Notes: generated by a model not told the origin, from the sequence alone. Counted from the first letter of the stretch, positions 45,902 through 56,156 are shown. The stretch: 61,962 bases of DNA from an uncultured Peptostreptococcaceae bacterium (GCA_944383455.1 CALWPP010000009.1:1-61962); one strand, 5' to 3'. A program made the numbers and translations.

Positions 45902-46675
45902 TTAAAGATGTTTAGTTATTAAAGTAACAATATAAATTTTATTTACGCCATACTTTCTTAATACTTTTGAAATTTCATTAACTGTTGAACCAGTTGTGAA
46001 TATATCATCAACTACTAAAACATCTTTATTTTTTAATAAGTTATTTTTATCATCTATCTTAAAAACATTATTAAGTTCATTCTGTCTTTCATTTTTATTT
46101 AATTTATAAAGTTTTTTAGTTTTTTTAATTCTTTTTAGTATATCTAAAAAAGGAATATCTAAATACTTGCTTAAATAAAATGAAATCTTTTGAGATTGAT
46201 TAAATCCTCTCTCTTTAAGTCTTTTTTTGTGAATTGGAACACATAATATATAATCAACTTTTATATTTTCAACACATAACTTTTCTTTCATTATATTAGC
46301 TATTATTTTACTTAAATAAGTTTTATCATTATATTTTAGCTTAAATATAAATTTTTTACTTAAATCAGTATACTCAATACAAGAGATTGCTCTATCAAAA
46401 TAGAATTTTTTATCTTTACAGAAATTACAATTTTTTATATCATTTTCTTCTAAAGAATAATTGATAATATTTTTACCACAAGTAAGACAACCATCTAATA
46501 TAAAATTAAGTTCATCAAAACAACTCTTACAAATAGAATATGTATTATCTTTTCTTATTGGATTATCACAAAGTACACAAGTAATATTTTCTGGATATAT
46601 AAAATCTAAAATATCATTTAAAATTTTTGAAAATAACTCTGATAGCTTAAACTCTTTATATAAATTTAAGTTCAT
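45902..46675 (-). CDS. comF: ComF-family phosphoribosyltransferase-like protein
   Basis: The 257-residue protein starts with two zinc-finger-like CxxC groups (CVLC, CKSC, CLTC, CNFC within residues 30-90). It ends with a PRTase domain holding the PRPP loop DVLVVDDIFTTGST near residue 215. ComF/ComFC is needed for DNA uptake in competent Firmicutes. The upstream gene is recD2, matching the gene order of related clostridia. ComFA is not present here. Confidence 0.9.
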   Translation of the reverse strand: MNLNLYKEFKLSELFSKILNDILDFIYPENITCVLCDNPIRKDNTYSICKSCFDELNFILDGCLTCGKNIINYSLEENDIKNCNFCKDKKFYFDRAISCIEYTDLSKKFIFKLKYNDKTYLSKIIANIMKEKLCVENIKVDYILCVPIHKKRLKERGFNQSQKISFYLSKYLDIPFLDILKRIKKTKKLYKLNKNERQNELNNVFKIDDKNNLLKNKDVLVVDDIFTTGSTVNEISKVLRKYGVNKIYIVTLITKHL

Positions 46676-46820
46676 ATTCTAATTCCTTTATTATTAATTT
46701 AAAATTAATAATAATTATTAACCAAAATTATATATTATATTATTTTTATTATGCTAAATTTATTAAAATAATTTAGTATATTTATATTTCTTATACATAT
46801 TATATTTTTAATTATAATCT

Positions 46821-49025
46821 TTAAATACTTAAAGAATTTAATTTATACGCTAAATTTGAGTATCTTTTATTAGTGTTATTATTTTTAATCATAAATTCTA
46901 AATACTTAATATCTCCAACTAATACTACAACTTTCTTTGCACGAGTTACGGCAGTATATAGTAAGTTTCTACTAAGTAGCTTTGGTGGAGCCCAAGCTAT
47001 TGGTATTATAACTATTTGAAATTCACTTCCTTGGCTTTTATGAATAGTTGTTGAGTAACTATGATCAAGTTCATCTAAATCTTCGTATTTATATTTAACA
47101 ATTTTTACATCGTCAAATATTACATACAAAACTTTTCTATCTTTATCAATATGATAAACATATCCTATATCGCCGTTATAAACCCCTTCGCCACTCTCTG
47201 TTTCTTCTTCATTTTTCCATTTTCTTGTATAATTATTCTTAATTTGCATAACTTTATCGCCAACTCTAAAAATCCTTTTTTGAAATGTTTCTTCTACTTT
47301 ATGATTTCCTTTCTTATTTAAGTATTTTTGGAGTTCTTTATTCAAATTAAAAACTCCAACATCTCCTTTTCTCATACAAGATAGTATTTGAATATCTTTT
47401 ATTTTATCTACATTATAAAATTTAGGTAATCTTTTATCTACAAGTTCAATTATTTCATTTAAAATTTCTTCATTAGTTTCTTTTTTTATAAAGAAAAAGT
47501 CCTTTCCCTTTGAATTAAGGTAAAGTGGCTGACCTTTGTTTATTCTATGTGCATTAACTACAATCATACTTTCACTTGCTTGTCTAAAAATCTCTGTTAA
47601 TCTAACTACGTTTATAACTTTAGAAGAAATCAAATCACTTAAAACATTTCCTGCACCAACTGATGGAAGTTGGTCACTATCTCCAACTAATATAAGTCTA
47701 GTACCAAGTTTTATTGCCTTTAATAAGCTATACATAAGGTAAATATCAACCATAGAAACTTCATCAACAACTATAACATCAGCTTTTATAGGTTCTTCTT
47801 CATTTTTCATAAATGTAAGGTCTTCATCATCATTTGAATATCCCATCTCTAAAAGTCTATGAATAGTTTTTGCTTCTTTTTTAGAAGTTTCACTCATTCT
47901 TTTTGCTGCTCTTCCTGTTGGTGCTGATAGTACCACTTTTTTGTTATTGTTTTCAAAAATTTTAATAATAGTATTTATAGTAGTTGTTTTACCCGTTCCA
48001 GGACCTCCTGTTATTATAACTACCCCACTATTTATAGCTTCTTTAACCGCGATTACTTGATTTTTTGCTAATTTTATGTTCTCTTCTTGTTCTATATATT
48101 CGATTTCTTTTTCTATGTTTATATCAAGGTCTTCAAAATCAAAACTTGATAAATTAGCTATATACTTACAAACTCCATTCTCACAAATATAATAAGGAAT
48201 TAAATATATATTTTGTGAGTTATTTATAGTTTCCATATAAAGTTTTTTATCAAAAATTAAAGTTTCTAAAGCATTCTCAATTAAAATTTTATCAACTTCA
48301 AGAAGTTTTATACTCTCTATTAAAAGTTCGTTTCTTGGAAGATATGTATGACCATTTGTTATTGATTGTTTTAGTATATATATTATTCCCTGACTTATTC
48401 TATCTATTGAATTATTTTCAATCCCTAAACTCTTTGCAATCTCATCAGATTTTTTAAATCCGATTCCAACAATATCTTCTGCTAATTTATATGGGTTCTT
48501 TTTTATTTTATTTAACGTATTATCTTTATATTTTTTATATATTTTCATACAATAAGTTGGTGTTATTCCATATGGAGATAACTCTATTATTATATTTCTA
48601 AGTTCTCTATCTTCTTCATAACTTTTTATTATTTGATTTATTTTTTTACTTCCAATACCTTCAATTTCTTTTAGTCTTTCTGGAGTATTTTGAATTATAT
48701 TTAATGTTTCAACTCCAAATCTATCTATAATTTTTTTTGCCATCTTATCCCCAATACCATTAATCATTCCAGATGATAAATAAATGTATATCCCTTCAAG
48801 AGATGATGGAGTAATTGGCATAAAACTACTTACCTCAAATTGAAGTCCATAAATATTATGATTTACCCATTTACCAGAAACTTCTATACTCTCACCAATT
48901 GATATTGTAGGCATACATCCAACTATACAAACATCATTTTCAGAACTCGTCAAATGTGCTATAGTATATCCATTTTGTTCGTTTTTAAATACTATATCAC
49001 TAATCATTCCTTCTAATTTTTCCAT
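46821..49025 (-). CDS. recD2: RecD2-type SF1B DNA helicase
   Basis: The 734-residue protein has an OB-like N-terminal domain, helix-hairpin-helix pairs (LKEIEGIGSKKINQIIKSY near 110), Walker A ITGGPGTGKTTTI near residue 340, VDEVSMVD near 420, and the C-terminal TTIHKSQGSEF and AVTRAKK motifs. It is a 5'-3' helicase acting without RecBC partners. GGAG precedes the ATG. Length is typical. Confidence 0.95.
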   Translation of the reverse strand: MEKLEGMISDIVFKNEQNGYTIAHLTSSENDVCIVGCMPTISIGESIEVSGKWVNHNIYGLQFEVSSFMPITPSSLEGIYIYLSSGMINGIGDKMAKKIIDRFGVETLNIIQNTPERLKEIEGIGSKKINQIIKSYEEDRELRNIIIELSPYGITPTYCMKIYKKYKDNTLNKIKKNPYKLAEDIVGIGFKKSDEIAKSLGIENNSIDRISQGIIYILKQSITNGHTYLPRNELLIESIKLLEVDKILIENALETLIFDKKLYMETINNSQNIYLIPYYICENGVCKYIANLSSFDFEDLDINIEKEIEYIEQEENIKLAKNQVIAVKEAINSGVVIITGGPGTGKTTTINTIIKIFENNNKKVVLSAPTGRAAKRMSETSKKEAKTIHRLLEMGYSNDDEDLTFMKNEEEPIKADVIVVDEVSMVDIYLMYSLLKAIKLGTRLILVGDSDQLPSVGAGNVLSDLISSKVINVVRLTEIFRQASESMIVVNAHRINKGQPLYLNSKGKDFFFIKKETNEEILNEIIELVDKRLPKFYNVDKIKDIQILSCMRKGDVGVFNLNKELQKYLNKKGNHKVEETFQKRIFRVGDKVMQIKNNYTRKWKNEEETESGEGVYNGDIGYVYHIDKDRKVLYVIFDDVKIVKYKYEDLDELDHSYSTTIHKSQGSEFQIVIIPIAWAPPKLLSRNLLYTAVTRAKKVVVLVGDIKYLEFMIKNNNTNKRYSNLAYKLNSLSI

Positions 49026-49075
49026 ATTTTTCTCCTAAAATAATGTTATTTTACACACTTTTGAGTTTATTATAC

Positions 49076-49116
49076 AAAAAAAAATCCCCTAAAGTAAATT
49101 ACTTTAAGGGTTTTAA
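49076..49116 (-). terminator. Terminator after metK
   Basis: Stem CCCTAAAGTAA/TTACTTTAAGGG with eight or more T's on the minus strand. Confidence 0.88.
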
Positions 49117-49121
49117 TTATT

Positions 49122-50309
49122 TTATAAAGCTTCTTTTTTTAGTATTTCAGCTTTATCAGTTTTCTCCCAAGGAAGGTCTAAATCATTTCTTCCAAAGTGA
49201 CCATAAGCTGCTACTTTTTTATACATCGGCTTTCTTAATCCTAAATCTCTTATTATAGCTCCTGGTCTTAAGTCAAAATGCTTATTCACAAGCTCAACTA
49301 ATTTTTCTTCAGAAACTTTTCCAGTTCCAAAAGTATCAATAAATATTGAAAGTGGTTTTGCAACTCCTATTGCATAAGCAAGTTCTATTTCACACTTATC
49401 AGCAAGTCCACTAGCTACTATATTTTTTGCAACGTATCTTGCAGCATAAGCAGCTGATCTATCAACCTTTGTTGGATCTTTCCCAGAGAAAGCTCCTCCT
49501 CCATGTCTTGAATATCCACCATAAGTATCTATTATTATTTTTCTTCCAGTAAGTCCTGTATCCCCTTGTGGACCACCTATAACAAATCTTCCAGTTGGAT
49601 TTATATATATTATAGTTTCTTCATCTAATAAATTTTCTGGTATTACAGATTTTATAATATGATTTATTATATCTTTTCTTATAGTTTCATTAGTTACTTC
49701 TTCTCCATGTTGAGTAGATATTAAAACTGTATGAACTCTAACTGGAGTATTACCTTCATACTCAACTGTTACTTGAGTTTTACCATCTGGTCTTAAATAA
49801 TTTAAAGTACCATTTTTTCTAACTTCTGTAAGTCTTCTAGCTAATTTATGTGCAAGAGATATTGGTAATGGCATTAATTCTTCAGTTTCATTACAAGCAA
49901 AACCAAACATTATACCTTGGTCTCCTGCTCCTACCTTTTCTATTTCTTCTTCAACAGTTTGACCTTCTCTATTTTCTAATGCTTCATCAACTCCCATAGC
50001 AATATCCCCTGATTGCTCATCTATAGAAGTTATAACAGAACAAGTATCACAGTCAAACCCATATTTAGCTCTATCATAACCTATTTCTCTAATTGTTTCT
50101 CTAACTAGTTTTGGTATATCAACATAAGTTTTTGTACTAATTTCTCCTGCAACTAATACAAGCCCTGTTGTAACAGTTGTCTCACAAGCAACTCTAGCTT
50201 GTGGGTCTTTTTCAAGCAATGCATCAAGTATAGAATCTGATATTTGGTCACATATTTTATCTGGATGACCTTCTGTAACTGATTCTGATGTAAATAAGTG
50301 TCTTGCCAT
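49122..50309 (-). CDS. metK: S-adenosylmethionine synthetase
   Basis: The 395-residue enzyme has [12 protein letters not shown] near residue 14, the hexapeptide [10 protein letters not shown] near 117 and the P-loop-like [19 protein letters not shown] near 268. It makes SAM from methionine and ATP. A SAM-I riboswitch with a terminator fills its leader, so SAM represses it. AGGAGG-like GGGAGG precedes the ATG. Confidence 0.98.
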   Translation of the reverse strand: MARHLFTSESVTEGHPDKICDQISDSILDALLEKDPQARVACETTVTTGLVLVAGEISTKTYVDIPKLVRETIREIGYDRAKYGFDCDTCSVITSIDEQSGDIAMGVDEALENREGQTVEEEIEKVGAGDQGIMFGFACNETEELMPLPISLAHKLARRLTEVRKNGTLNYLRPDGKTQVTVEYEGNTPVRVHTVLISTQHGEEVTNETIRKDIINHIIKSVIPENLLDEETIIYINPTGRFVIGGPQGDTGLTGRKIIIDTYGGYSRHGGGAFSGKDPTKVDRSAAYAARYVAKNIVASGLADKCEIELAYAIGVAKPLSIFIDTFGTGKVSEEKLVELVNKHFDLRPGAIIRDLGLRKPMYKKVAAYGHFGRNDLDLPWEKTDKAEILKKEAL

Positions 50310-50365
50310 TTAAGTTTCCTCCCAAAATTAATGTATAAAATTTTAAAGTTAGCAATTTTGGTATC

Positions 50366-50530
50366 AAAAAAGCCTCTTCCAAAAAGAAGAGGCGTTAATT
50401 ATCTATACGTAAATTAACTAACCTCATCTTTCAAGACATAAAGTCGTCTTGTAGGATTTAGCACCATTTCCTATTATAGGTGGTTGCTGGGCTTCATAGG
50501 GCCTGTCCCTCCGCCACTCTTGATAAGGTA
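50366..50530 (-). promoter_or_regulatory. SAM-I riboswitch (S box) with terminator
   Basis: On the minus strand CTTATC...GATGAG closes P1 (50522-50527 with 50423-50428). Inside are AAGAGTGGCGGAGGGA, GGCCCTATGAAGCCCAGCAA and GGTGCTAAATCC, typical S-box parts. A terminator stem GCCTCTTC/GGAAGAGGC (50372-50393) with six T's follows, and the TTAGTTAATT/AATTAAC arms can form the antiterminator. Confidence 0.97.
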
Positions 50531-50634
50531 AATCAAGAATTTATTCATTTTTATTATGACTAAATTATATCACTTATTTTATTTATGTCAATATATTTAT
50601 TAAAATTTTCTTATTATTTAGAACAATTAAATAA

Positions 50635-50664
50635 GGTAATTTTTATAACTATAAATTCATAATA
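50635..50664 (+). promoter_or_regulatory. Possible forespore (sigma-F/G-type) promoter of yyaC
   Basis: GGTAAT and CATAATA are spaced by 17 bases, 22 bases before the yyaC ATG. Weak match to forespore promoter shapes, supported only by the gene's role. Confidence 0.3.
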
Positions 50665-50685
50665 TATTATTAAAGGGGGGAGTAT

Positions 50686-51195
50686 ATGTACTTATCAAAA
50701 GTTAATTATAAAGCAGATGATGCTACCCAAATATTAAGTTCTGCTTTAAAAAGTATAATAGATGAAAATACTGTTATTGTTTGTATAGGTACTGATAGAG
50801 CTATTGGAGATGCACTAGGTCCATTAGTTGGTACTATGCTTAACAATAGAGGTTTTAGATATCCTGTTTATGGTACACTAGAAAAACCTATTCACGCACT
50901 AAATATATATGAAACTATTGATAATATAAAAAAAACTCATAAAAAAGGAAACTTTTTAGCAATAGATGCTTGTCTTGGTTCAAAAAGTAATATAGGTATT
51001 ATACAAATTAGAGAAGGTCCTATATTTCCTGGAAAAGGTGTTGGTAAAAAACTCCCTCAAATAGGACATTTTTCAATAGTTGGAATAGTTGATAAAATAG
51101 ATGAGAATAATAGATTTTCATTCAATAATATAAGACTTAGTTTTATTTTAGAACTTTCAGAAATAATTTGCTCATCTATACTTCTTGCAACATAA
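50686..51195 (+). CDS. yyaC: YyaC-type spore protein (DUF1256, Gpr-like fold)
   Basis: The 169-residue protein has VIVCIGTDRAIGDALGPLVG near residue 30, GTLEKPIHALN near 65, and LAIDACLGS near 90, the signature of YyaC. It is a spore-specific protein with a fold like the germination protease. In forespores it is typically sigma-F/G dependent. AAAGGGGGGAG precedes the ATG, an unusually G-rich binding site. It is divergent from metK. Confidence 0.9.
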   Translation: MYLSKVNYKADDATQILSSALKSIIDENTVIVCIGTDRAIGDALGPLVGTMLNNRGFRYPVYGTLEKPIHALNIYETIDNIKKTHKKGNFLAIDACLGSKSNIGIIQIREGPIFPGKGVGKKLPQIGHFSIVGIVDKIDENNRFSFNNIRLSFILELSEIICSSILLAT

Positions 51196-51223
51196 AAAAT
51201 CTCGCAAAGTAGCGAGATTTTTT
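51194..51223. terminator. Bidirectional terminator between yyaC and mreB
   Basis: Stem AAAAAATCTCGC/GCGAGATTTTTT (51194-51205 with 51212-51223) between convergent genes. Confidence 0.9.
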
Positions 51224-52232
51224 ATTTATTACCTTTTCCTATTTCAAGTAGTTCTAGAGAGTTTAAACTCTCACCAGTACCTTTTGCCACACAAATAGTT
51301 GGTTTTTCAGGTATTATTACTTTAACATTTAAGTTATTTTGTATTCTTTTTTGTATTCCTCTTAATAATGCTCCTCCCCCAGTTATATAAATTCCATTTT
51401 GACTTATATCAGCCAAAAGTTCTGGTGGAGTTTTATCCATAACTCGTTTTATGTAATAAATTATTTGCTCTATCGATTCATTAAGTGCATTATAAATATC
51501 TGATGAAGTTATTTCTACTGATTTTGGAAATCTAGTTATAATATCTCGTCCAGCAACTCTCATAGAATTTTCTTCACCCTCAAATACTCTTCCTATCTCA
51601 ATCTTTAGTTTTTCTGCAGTTCTATCTCCTATTACTATATTAAATTTATCTTTTATGTACTTTACTATATCTAAATCAAATCTATCACCTGCAATTTTTA
51701 CAGACTCATAAACGACTATTCCACCAAGAGAAATAACTGCTACATCAGTAGTTCCTCCCCCAATATCTATTATCATATTACCAATAGATTCAAATATATT
51801 AATACCTGCACCAACTGCTGCTGCTAATGTTTCTTCTATTATATATACTTCTCTTGAACCTGCTCCTCTTGTTGCTTGGTCAACAGCTCTTTTTTCTGTA
51901 TCTGTCAAACCACTTGGTACACAAACCATTATTCTTGGCATAAAAAATACTCCAAGACCTTTTTTAGAAATAACCTTTTCTATAAAATAGTTTAACATTT
52001 TTTCAGTAGCACTATAATCTTTTATAACACCATCTCTAATCGGCCTTATAGCTGTTATATAATCAGGAGTTTTTCCTATCATATCTTTAGCTTCTTTTCC
52101 TATTGCAATAACATCATTCGTTCTTTTATCTATTGCTACAACTGATGGCTCTTCAAGAACAATGCCTTTACCATTTATATAAATCATAACATTTGCAGTA
52201 CCTAAATCTATACCTATATCAGCTTTAGTCAT
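51222..52232 (-). CDS. MreB/Mbl-type actin-like cytoskeletal protein
   Basis: About 336 residues with the actin-fold nucleotide motifs DIGIDLGTANVMIY, IIDIGGGTTDVAVISLGG near residue 160 and GIYITGGGALL near 285. It polymerises on the membrane and organises cell-wall synthesis. The ATG at 52232 is preferred; an ATG three codons earlier sits inside the GGAG site. It is next to spoIIID, as Mbl/MreB paralogues are in many sporeformers; which paralogue is not certain. The main mre operon (mreC, mreD) is not here. Confidence 0.93.
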   Translation of the reverse strand: MTKADIGIDLGTANVMIYINGKGIVLEEPSVVAIDKRTNDVIAIGKEAKDMIGKTPDYITAIRPIRDGVIKDYSATEKMLNYFIEKVISKKGLGVFFMPRIMVCVPSGLTDTEKRAVDQATRGAGSREVYIIEETLAAAVGAGINIFESIGNMIIDIGGGTTDVAVISLGGIVVYESVKIAGDRFDLDIVKYIKDKFNIVIGDRTAEKLKIEIGRVFEGEENSMRVAGRDIITRFPKSVEITSSDIYNALNESIEQIIYYIKRVMDKTPPELLADISQNGIYITGGGALLRGIQKRIQNNLNVKVIIPEKPTICVAKGTGESLNSLELLEIGKGNK

Positions 52233-52337
52233 ACAATCCATCTCCTTATATGATTATACTATATTATTTTTAAGCAGAATATAAAATATTATTACTTTTA
52301 CTTATAACAAAATATCTAAAATCTTGACTTTAGTCAA

Positions 52338-52368
52338 TATAAAAAAGATACAGATTTTCTGCATCTTA
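52338..52368 (-). terminator. Terminator after spoIIID
   Basis: Stem AAGATACAG/CTGCATCTT with one mismatch, then TTTTTTATATTG on the minus strand. Confidence 0.75.
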
Positions 52369-52629
52369 ACTAGTTGATTTATTAACTTTTTGATATTTTA
52401 GTTTAGTTGCAAGACCTCCTCTTATATGCCTTTCTGATTTATTTTTTTCTAAAACTTCTTTTACTTCTTCTGCAAGAGATGGATTTATAAGTTCTAGTCT
52501 TTCTGTTATATCTTTATGAACAGTACTTTTACTTATGCCAAAGTTTTTTGCAGTTTGCCTAACAGTAGAATTCTTATCAAGTATATATTTAGCTATGACT
52601 GTTGCCCTTTCTTCTATGTAATTTTTCAT
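52366..52629 (-). CDS. spoIIID: SpoIIID mother-cell transcription regulator
   Basis: The 87-residue protein carries the SpoIIID helix-turn-helix (TVRQTAKNFGISKSTVHKDI near residue 21) and the conserved basic C-terminal ERHIRGGLATKLKY. It tunes sigma-E genes in the mother cell. Size and motif are typical. It lies between spoIIQ and mreB as in other sporeformers. Confidence 0.97.
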   Translation of the reverse strand: MKNYIEERATVIAKYILDKNSTVRQTAKNFGISKSTVHKDITERLELINPSLAEEVKEVLEKNKSERHIRGGLATKLKYQKVNKSTS

Positions 52630-52677
52630 TAAAATCCCCCTAATATATTATCCTTAATCAAATATATGAAAATTCAA

Positions 52678-52706
52678 AAAAAAATATAACAGGATAACCT
52701 GTTATA
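52678..52706 (-). terminator. Terminator after spoIIQ
   Basis: Stem TATAACAGG/CCTGTTATA followed on the minus strand by TTTTTTTTT. Confidence 0.9.
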
Positions 52707-52709
52707 TAG

Positions 52710-53384
52710 CTATTTTATTATAGTCATAGGATCTATACTTTTTTCTTCTTTAAAAACTTCAACATGCACATGAGAATCTTCTTTTGTCTCTACAAAAGTA
52801 GTTTTACCAACAAGACCTAAAGTTTGACCTTCTTTTATAGAATCACCTTTTTTAACATTAAGTTTTTCATTTAAGTTTGAGTAAACAACTACTAACTTAT
52901 TATCACTCTCTACTTTTACAGATATCCCATGTTCGTCATCTTTAAATACATCAACTACTTTACCATTTAAAAGCGATTTTACTTCCTGACCCTCTTTTGC
53001 ACTAACATCAATTCCTTTATGTATTTCCCAAACATCTAAAGTTTTTGAGTAGCTAGGTTCTTTTTCAGAGTAACTTCTAGTTATTTCACTTCCTAAAAAA
53101 TGTAATTTATCTTGTGGTTCTTTTTTAGCAGTTTCTAAATTTTCTTTAGATTCTGTAGAAGTTTGAACAACCTCTTCTTCTTTTTTGTCTTCATTATTTT
53201 TTATAAGATGAACTTCTTTTTCACTTTCACTAGCTTGTTCTTTTTTAGGCTCTTCAACTAATAAATCATTACTAGTTAATTCATCAACATTATTTTTAGT
53301 AAACCATACTCCTCCTACGGCAACTAAACTTACAAAAACAAATAAAGCTAAATAAAAACCATCCTTTTGTAATAGCTTTTTCAT
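52710..53384 (-). CDS. spoIIQ: SpoIIQ-type membrane-anchored LytM/M23 protein
   Basis: The 224-residue protein has a short N-terminal tail, one membrane segment (about 9-29), a Glu/Lys-rich stalk (about 38-95) and a LytM domain (about 110-224). The zinc ligands look present: HKGID near 122 and HVHVEV near 208. B. subtilis SpoIIQ lacks one of these, while clostridial versions keep the site, so it may bind zinc. In sporulation it forms a forespore channel with SpoIIIAH. It follows spoIID by about 110 bp. Confidence 0.92.
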   Translation of the reverse strand: MKKLLQKDGFYLALFVFVSLVAVGGVWFTKNNVDELTSNDLLVEEPKKEQASESEKEVHLIKNNEDKKEEEVVQTSTESKENLETAKKEPQDKLHFLGSEITRSYSEKEPSYSKTLDVWEIHKGIDVSAKEGQEVKSLLNGKVVDVFKDDEHGISVKVESDNKLVVVYSNLNEKLNVKKGDSIKEGQTLGLVGKTTFVETKEDSHVHVEVFKEEKSIDPMTIIK

Positions 53385-53492
53385 CTAAATACCTCCAAAG
53401 TATATTTATCTGTATTTTAGCCTTATTTGTTATTTTTATACAATTTAATATAATTTTTACATATAAGTTTAATATTTTATTTTAGTAATATA

Positions 53493-54509
53493 TTAATATA
53501 TATCTTTTATTTTTGTATCTGTATAATAATGTGATAATATTTCATAATAATAAAAACCTTCCTTTGCCATACCGTCAGCTCCCCATTGACTCATACCAAC
53601 TCCATGGCCAAAACCTCTAACATTAAATACAACTTTTTTTTCATCAATATCTATATCAAAATTAGATGAATTTAAGTTGAAAATACTTCTTAAATCTCTG
53701 CCTTTTAACTCTTTATTACCAATTAGTATCTTATTAACCGAACCGCCTTCACTCTTTTTTAATATCTTTATTTGTGAATTTAAATCTTTTTTTGATAGTA
53801 CTAAATCGTTGTAGTTTCTTTTTAAAGATTTTACAAATTCATCTTTTTCTATCTCAAAAGTAGAAGTGTATTTCGGAGATGCTTTATCGTATGGACTATC
53901 AACAGACCTTAAGTATGGATTTTTACTAGAAAAAACTTCCTCACTATTTTCTGTTTTTCCAGAAGAAGTTGAAAAATAAAGAGGAAGTATAACTTTATCA
54001 TCATAAGTTATTATTTGCCCTCTAGTATCATCAACTGCTTTTTTTATTTTAGGGTATGAACTTTTCATCCAATCTTCACCTTTTAATTTTTTTAGCTCAT
54101 CCTCACTTTTATACTCCTGACAATGATTAAAATCTGTACATACAACTGCACCTTTATGTTTTGTCAAATCTTCATTTTCTTTTTTATAAAAAACATAACT
54201 TCTGGCTGCAACTGCTTGTGCTTTTAAGGCTTCTATATCAAACTCAGATGGCATTTCACCCGATAAAACACCATATAAATATTTTTCTATATCTATTTTT
54301 TCTTTTTTATCTTTTTTATGATTATAAATAGTTATAGTTGGAGATTTTTTATAAACTAATTCATGATTTATGTATTCTCTTTTATTTTCATAAGACTTAT
54401 CTTTACTTTCCTCAAAATCAAACCCGTTGTAAAAAAATAAACTAATAATAGTTGGTACAATAATCATACCACCTACTACTGCTACTAATGATTTAAAAGG
54501 GCTATTCAT
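53493..54509 (-). CDS. spoIID: SpoIID peptidoglycan lytic transglycosylase of engulfment
   Basis: The product of about 338 residues has one N-terminal membrane segment (about 8-29) and the SpoIID domain with SGEMPSEFDIEALKAQAVAARSY (split) near residue 82, STSSGKTENSEEVF near 183, and GFGHGVGMSQWGADGMAKEG near 305. It degrades peptidoglycan with SpoIIP and SpoIIM during engulfment. The ATG at 54509 follows AAAGGAGG. That ATG lies in one arm of a 19-bp hairpin whose other arm is just after murA, so translation may be gated. Confidence 0.95.
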   Translation of the reverse strand: MNSPFKSLVAVVGGMIIVPTIISLFFYNGFDFEESKDKSYENKREYINHELVYKKSPTITIYNHKKDKKEKIDIEKYLYGVLSGEMPSEFDIEALKAQAVAARSYVFYKKENEDLTKHKGAVVCTDFNHCQEYKSEDELKKLKGEDWMKSSYPKIKKAVDDTRGQIITYDDKVILPLYFSTSSGKTENSEEVFSSKNPYLRSVDSPYDKASPKYTSTFEIEKDEFVKSLKRNYNDLVLSKKDLNSQIKILKKSEGGSVNKILIGNKELKGRDLRSIFNLNSSNFDIDIDEKKVVFNVRGFGHGVGMSQWGADGMAKEGFYYYEILSHYYTDTKIKDIY

Positions 54510-54559
54510 ATACTTTCCTCCTTTGTAATACTTGTCCATTAAAGTATATGAATAACCCT
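54498..54559 (-). promoter_or_regulatory. 19-bp hairpin burying the spoIID start codon
   Basis: On the minus strand AGGGTTATTCATATACTTT (54541-54559) pairs fully with AAAGTATATGAATAGCCCT (54498-54516), with only one G.U. The 24-base loop carries AAAGGAGG. The start codon ATG lies inside the right arm. Flanking ATGAT/ATCAT can extend the stem. TTTT after the stem could also make it a partial terminator for murA. Confidence 0.75.
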
Positions 54560-54577
54560 ATCATTTTTATTACTAAA

Positions 54578-55831
54578 TTAATCTTCTATTATTTCTATAT
54601 TACCACCAAGTGATGATATTTTTTTGTCTATATCAACATATCCCCTTTGTATATGGTATATATCTCCTATTATAGTTTCACCCTCTGCTATAAGTCCACA
54701 AAGAACTAATGCTGCACCTGCTCTTAAATCTGTTGCAACAACTTTTGCTCCATGAAGCTTTTCAACACCTTTTACAATAGCACTTCTACCTTCTATTTTT
54801 ATATCTGCTCCCATTCTATTAAATTCAGCAACATGCATAAATCTATTTTCAAAAACAGTTTCAATAACAGTTCCAGAACCATTAGCAACTGTTAGCATTG
54901 CCATAAACTGAGCTTGAACATCAGTTGGAAATCCTGGATGTGGAAGTGTTTTTATATCTATTGATTGAATTTTTTCAGGTCCAATTACTCTAACTGCATT
55001 TTCCATCTCAATAACTTTACATCCTGCTTCTTTAAGTTTTGCAACAACTGGTCTTAAATGTTCAAGGATTACATTCTCGATAGTGATATCACCTTTTGTT
55101 ATTGCTGCTGCAACCATATATGTAGCAGCTTCTATTCTATCTGGTATAATATTATGATTAGCCCCTTTTAATTTTTCAACACCTTTTATTTTTATTGTAT
55201 TAGTACCAGCCCCTTTTATATTTGCTCCCATTTCATTTAAAAAGTTAGCTAAGTCTACTATTTCAGGCTCCTCTGCAGCATTTTCAATTATTGTAGTTCC
55301 TTTTGCAAGTGTAGCAGCCATCATTATATTTTCAGTAGCTCCAACACTTGGAAAATCTAAGTAAAGTTTAGTTCCTATTAGCTCATCAGTACTAGCTTCA
55401 ACAAATCCATAATCCATATCTATTCTTGCACCTAATGACTTAAATCCTTTTAAATGTAAATCAATTGGTCTTGTACCTATTGCACATCCTCCTGGCATAG
55501 ATATCTTTGTCTTTTTAAATCTTGCAAGAAGTGGCCCCATAACTAAAAATGATGCTCTCATTTTTCTAACTAGTTCATATGGTGCTTCAAATAAATTTAT
55601 ATTTGTAGCATCTATTGTTAAAATATTATCTTTAAACTCAACTTTTGCTCCTAAATGTCTTAAAAGGTCTGATATAACATGAACATCTTTTAAATCAGGA
55701 ACTCCTTTTAAAACTGATTTATCTTTTGCAAGTAGAGTTGCGGCTATTATTGGTAAAACCGAATTTTTTGCTCCATCTATCTTAACTGTACCTTTAAGTG
55801 GTTGACTTTTTCTAACTAATATTTTTGACAT
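54578..55831 (-). CDS. murA: UDP-N-acetylglucosamine 1-carboxyvinyltransferase
   Basis: The 417-residue enzyme has the typical MurA inside-out barrel with the catalytic cysteine loop [14 protein letters not shown] near residue 115 and [15 protein letters not shown] at the start. It catalyses the first committed step of peptidoglycan synthesis. The Cys (not Asp) suggests fosfomycin sensitivity. Firmicutes often carry two copies; its position before spoIID matches the usual one of the pair. Confidence 0.95.
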   Translation of the reverse strand: MSKILVRKSQPLKGTVKIDGAKNSVLPIIAATLLAKDKSVLKGVPDLKDVHVISDLLRHLGAKVEFKDNILTIDATNINLFEAPYELVRKMRASFLVMGPLLARFKKTKISMPGGCAIGTRPIDLHLKGFKSLGARIDMDYGFVEASTDELIGTKLYLDFPSVGATENIMMAATLAKGTTIIENAAEEPEIVDLANFLNEMGANIKGAGTNTIKIKGVEKLKGANHNIIPDRIEAATYMVAAAITKGDITIENVILEHLRPVVAKLKEAGCKVIEMENAVRVIGPEKIQSIDIKTLPHPGFPTDVQAQFMAMLTVANGSGTVIETVFENRFMHVAEFNRMGADIKIEGRSAIVKGVEKLHGAKVVATDLRAGAALVLCGLIAEGETIIGDIYHIQRGYVDIDKKISSLGGNIEIIED

Positions 55832-56065
55832 ATTAATTTTCTCCTTAAGAATTAATAAATATATTTAAATAAAAATTAAATAAAATATAACTTATTTATT
55901 TTTTGAATTTTTCCTTTAAATACTAAATATAAATATCCACTATATCTTTATATACTTTATTTATACTTCTGTCAACTATTATTTTAAACTATTGTAATAT
56001 GTGAAATTTCAATATAAATTATATTAAATTTATATATATATTATTCTTATAAAACTATATTGCAA
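55832..56065. other. Non-coding gap before murA, nothing recognised
   Basis: About 230 bp of AT-rich sequence between the glmS terminator and murA. It must hold the murA promoter, but no convincing one can be picked out. Confidence 0.5.
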
Positions 56066-56123
56066 CAAAAAAGACTCTGTAAATTAGGTATTAATAATAA
56101 TATCTAATTTATAGAGTCTTGGC
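56066..56123 (-). terminator. Terminator after glmS
   Basis: Long stem AAGACTCTGTAAATTAG/CTAATTTATAGAGTCTT with one mismatch, then TTTTTTGTTGC on the minus strand. Confidence 0.88.
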
Positions 56124-56156
56124 TAATATATTTATAAAATATTGTAATTAATAATT

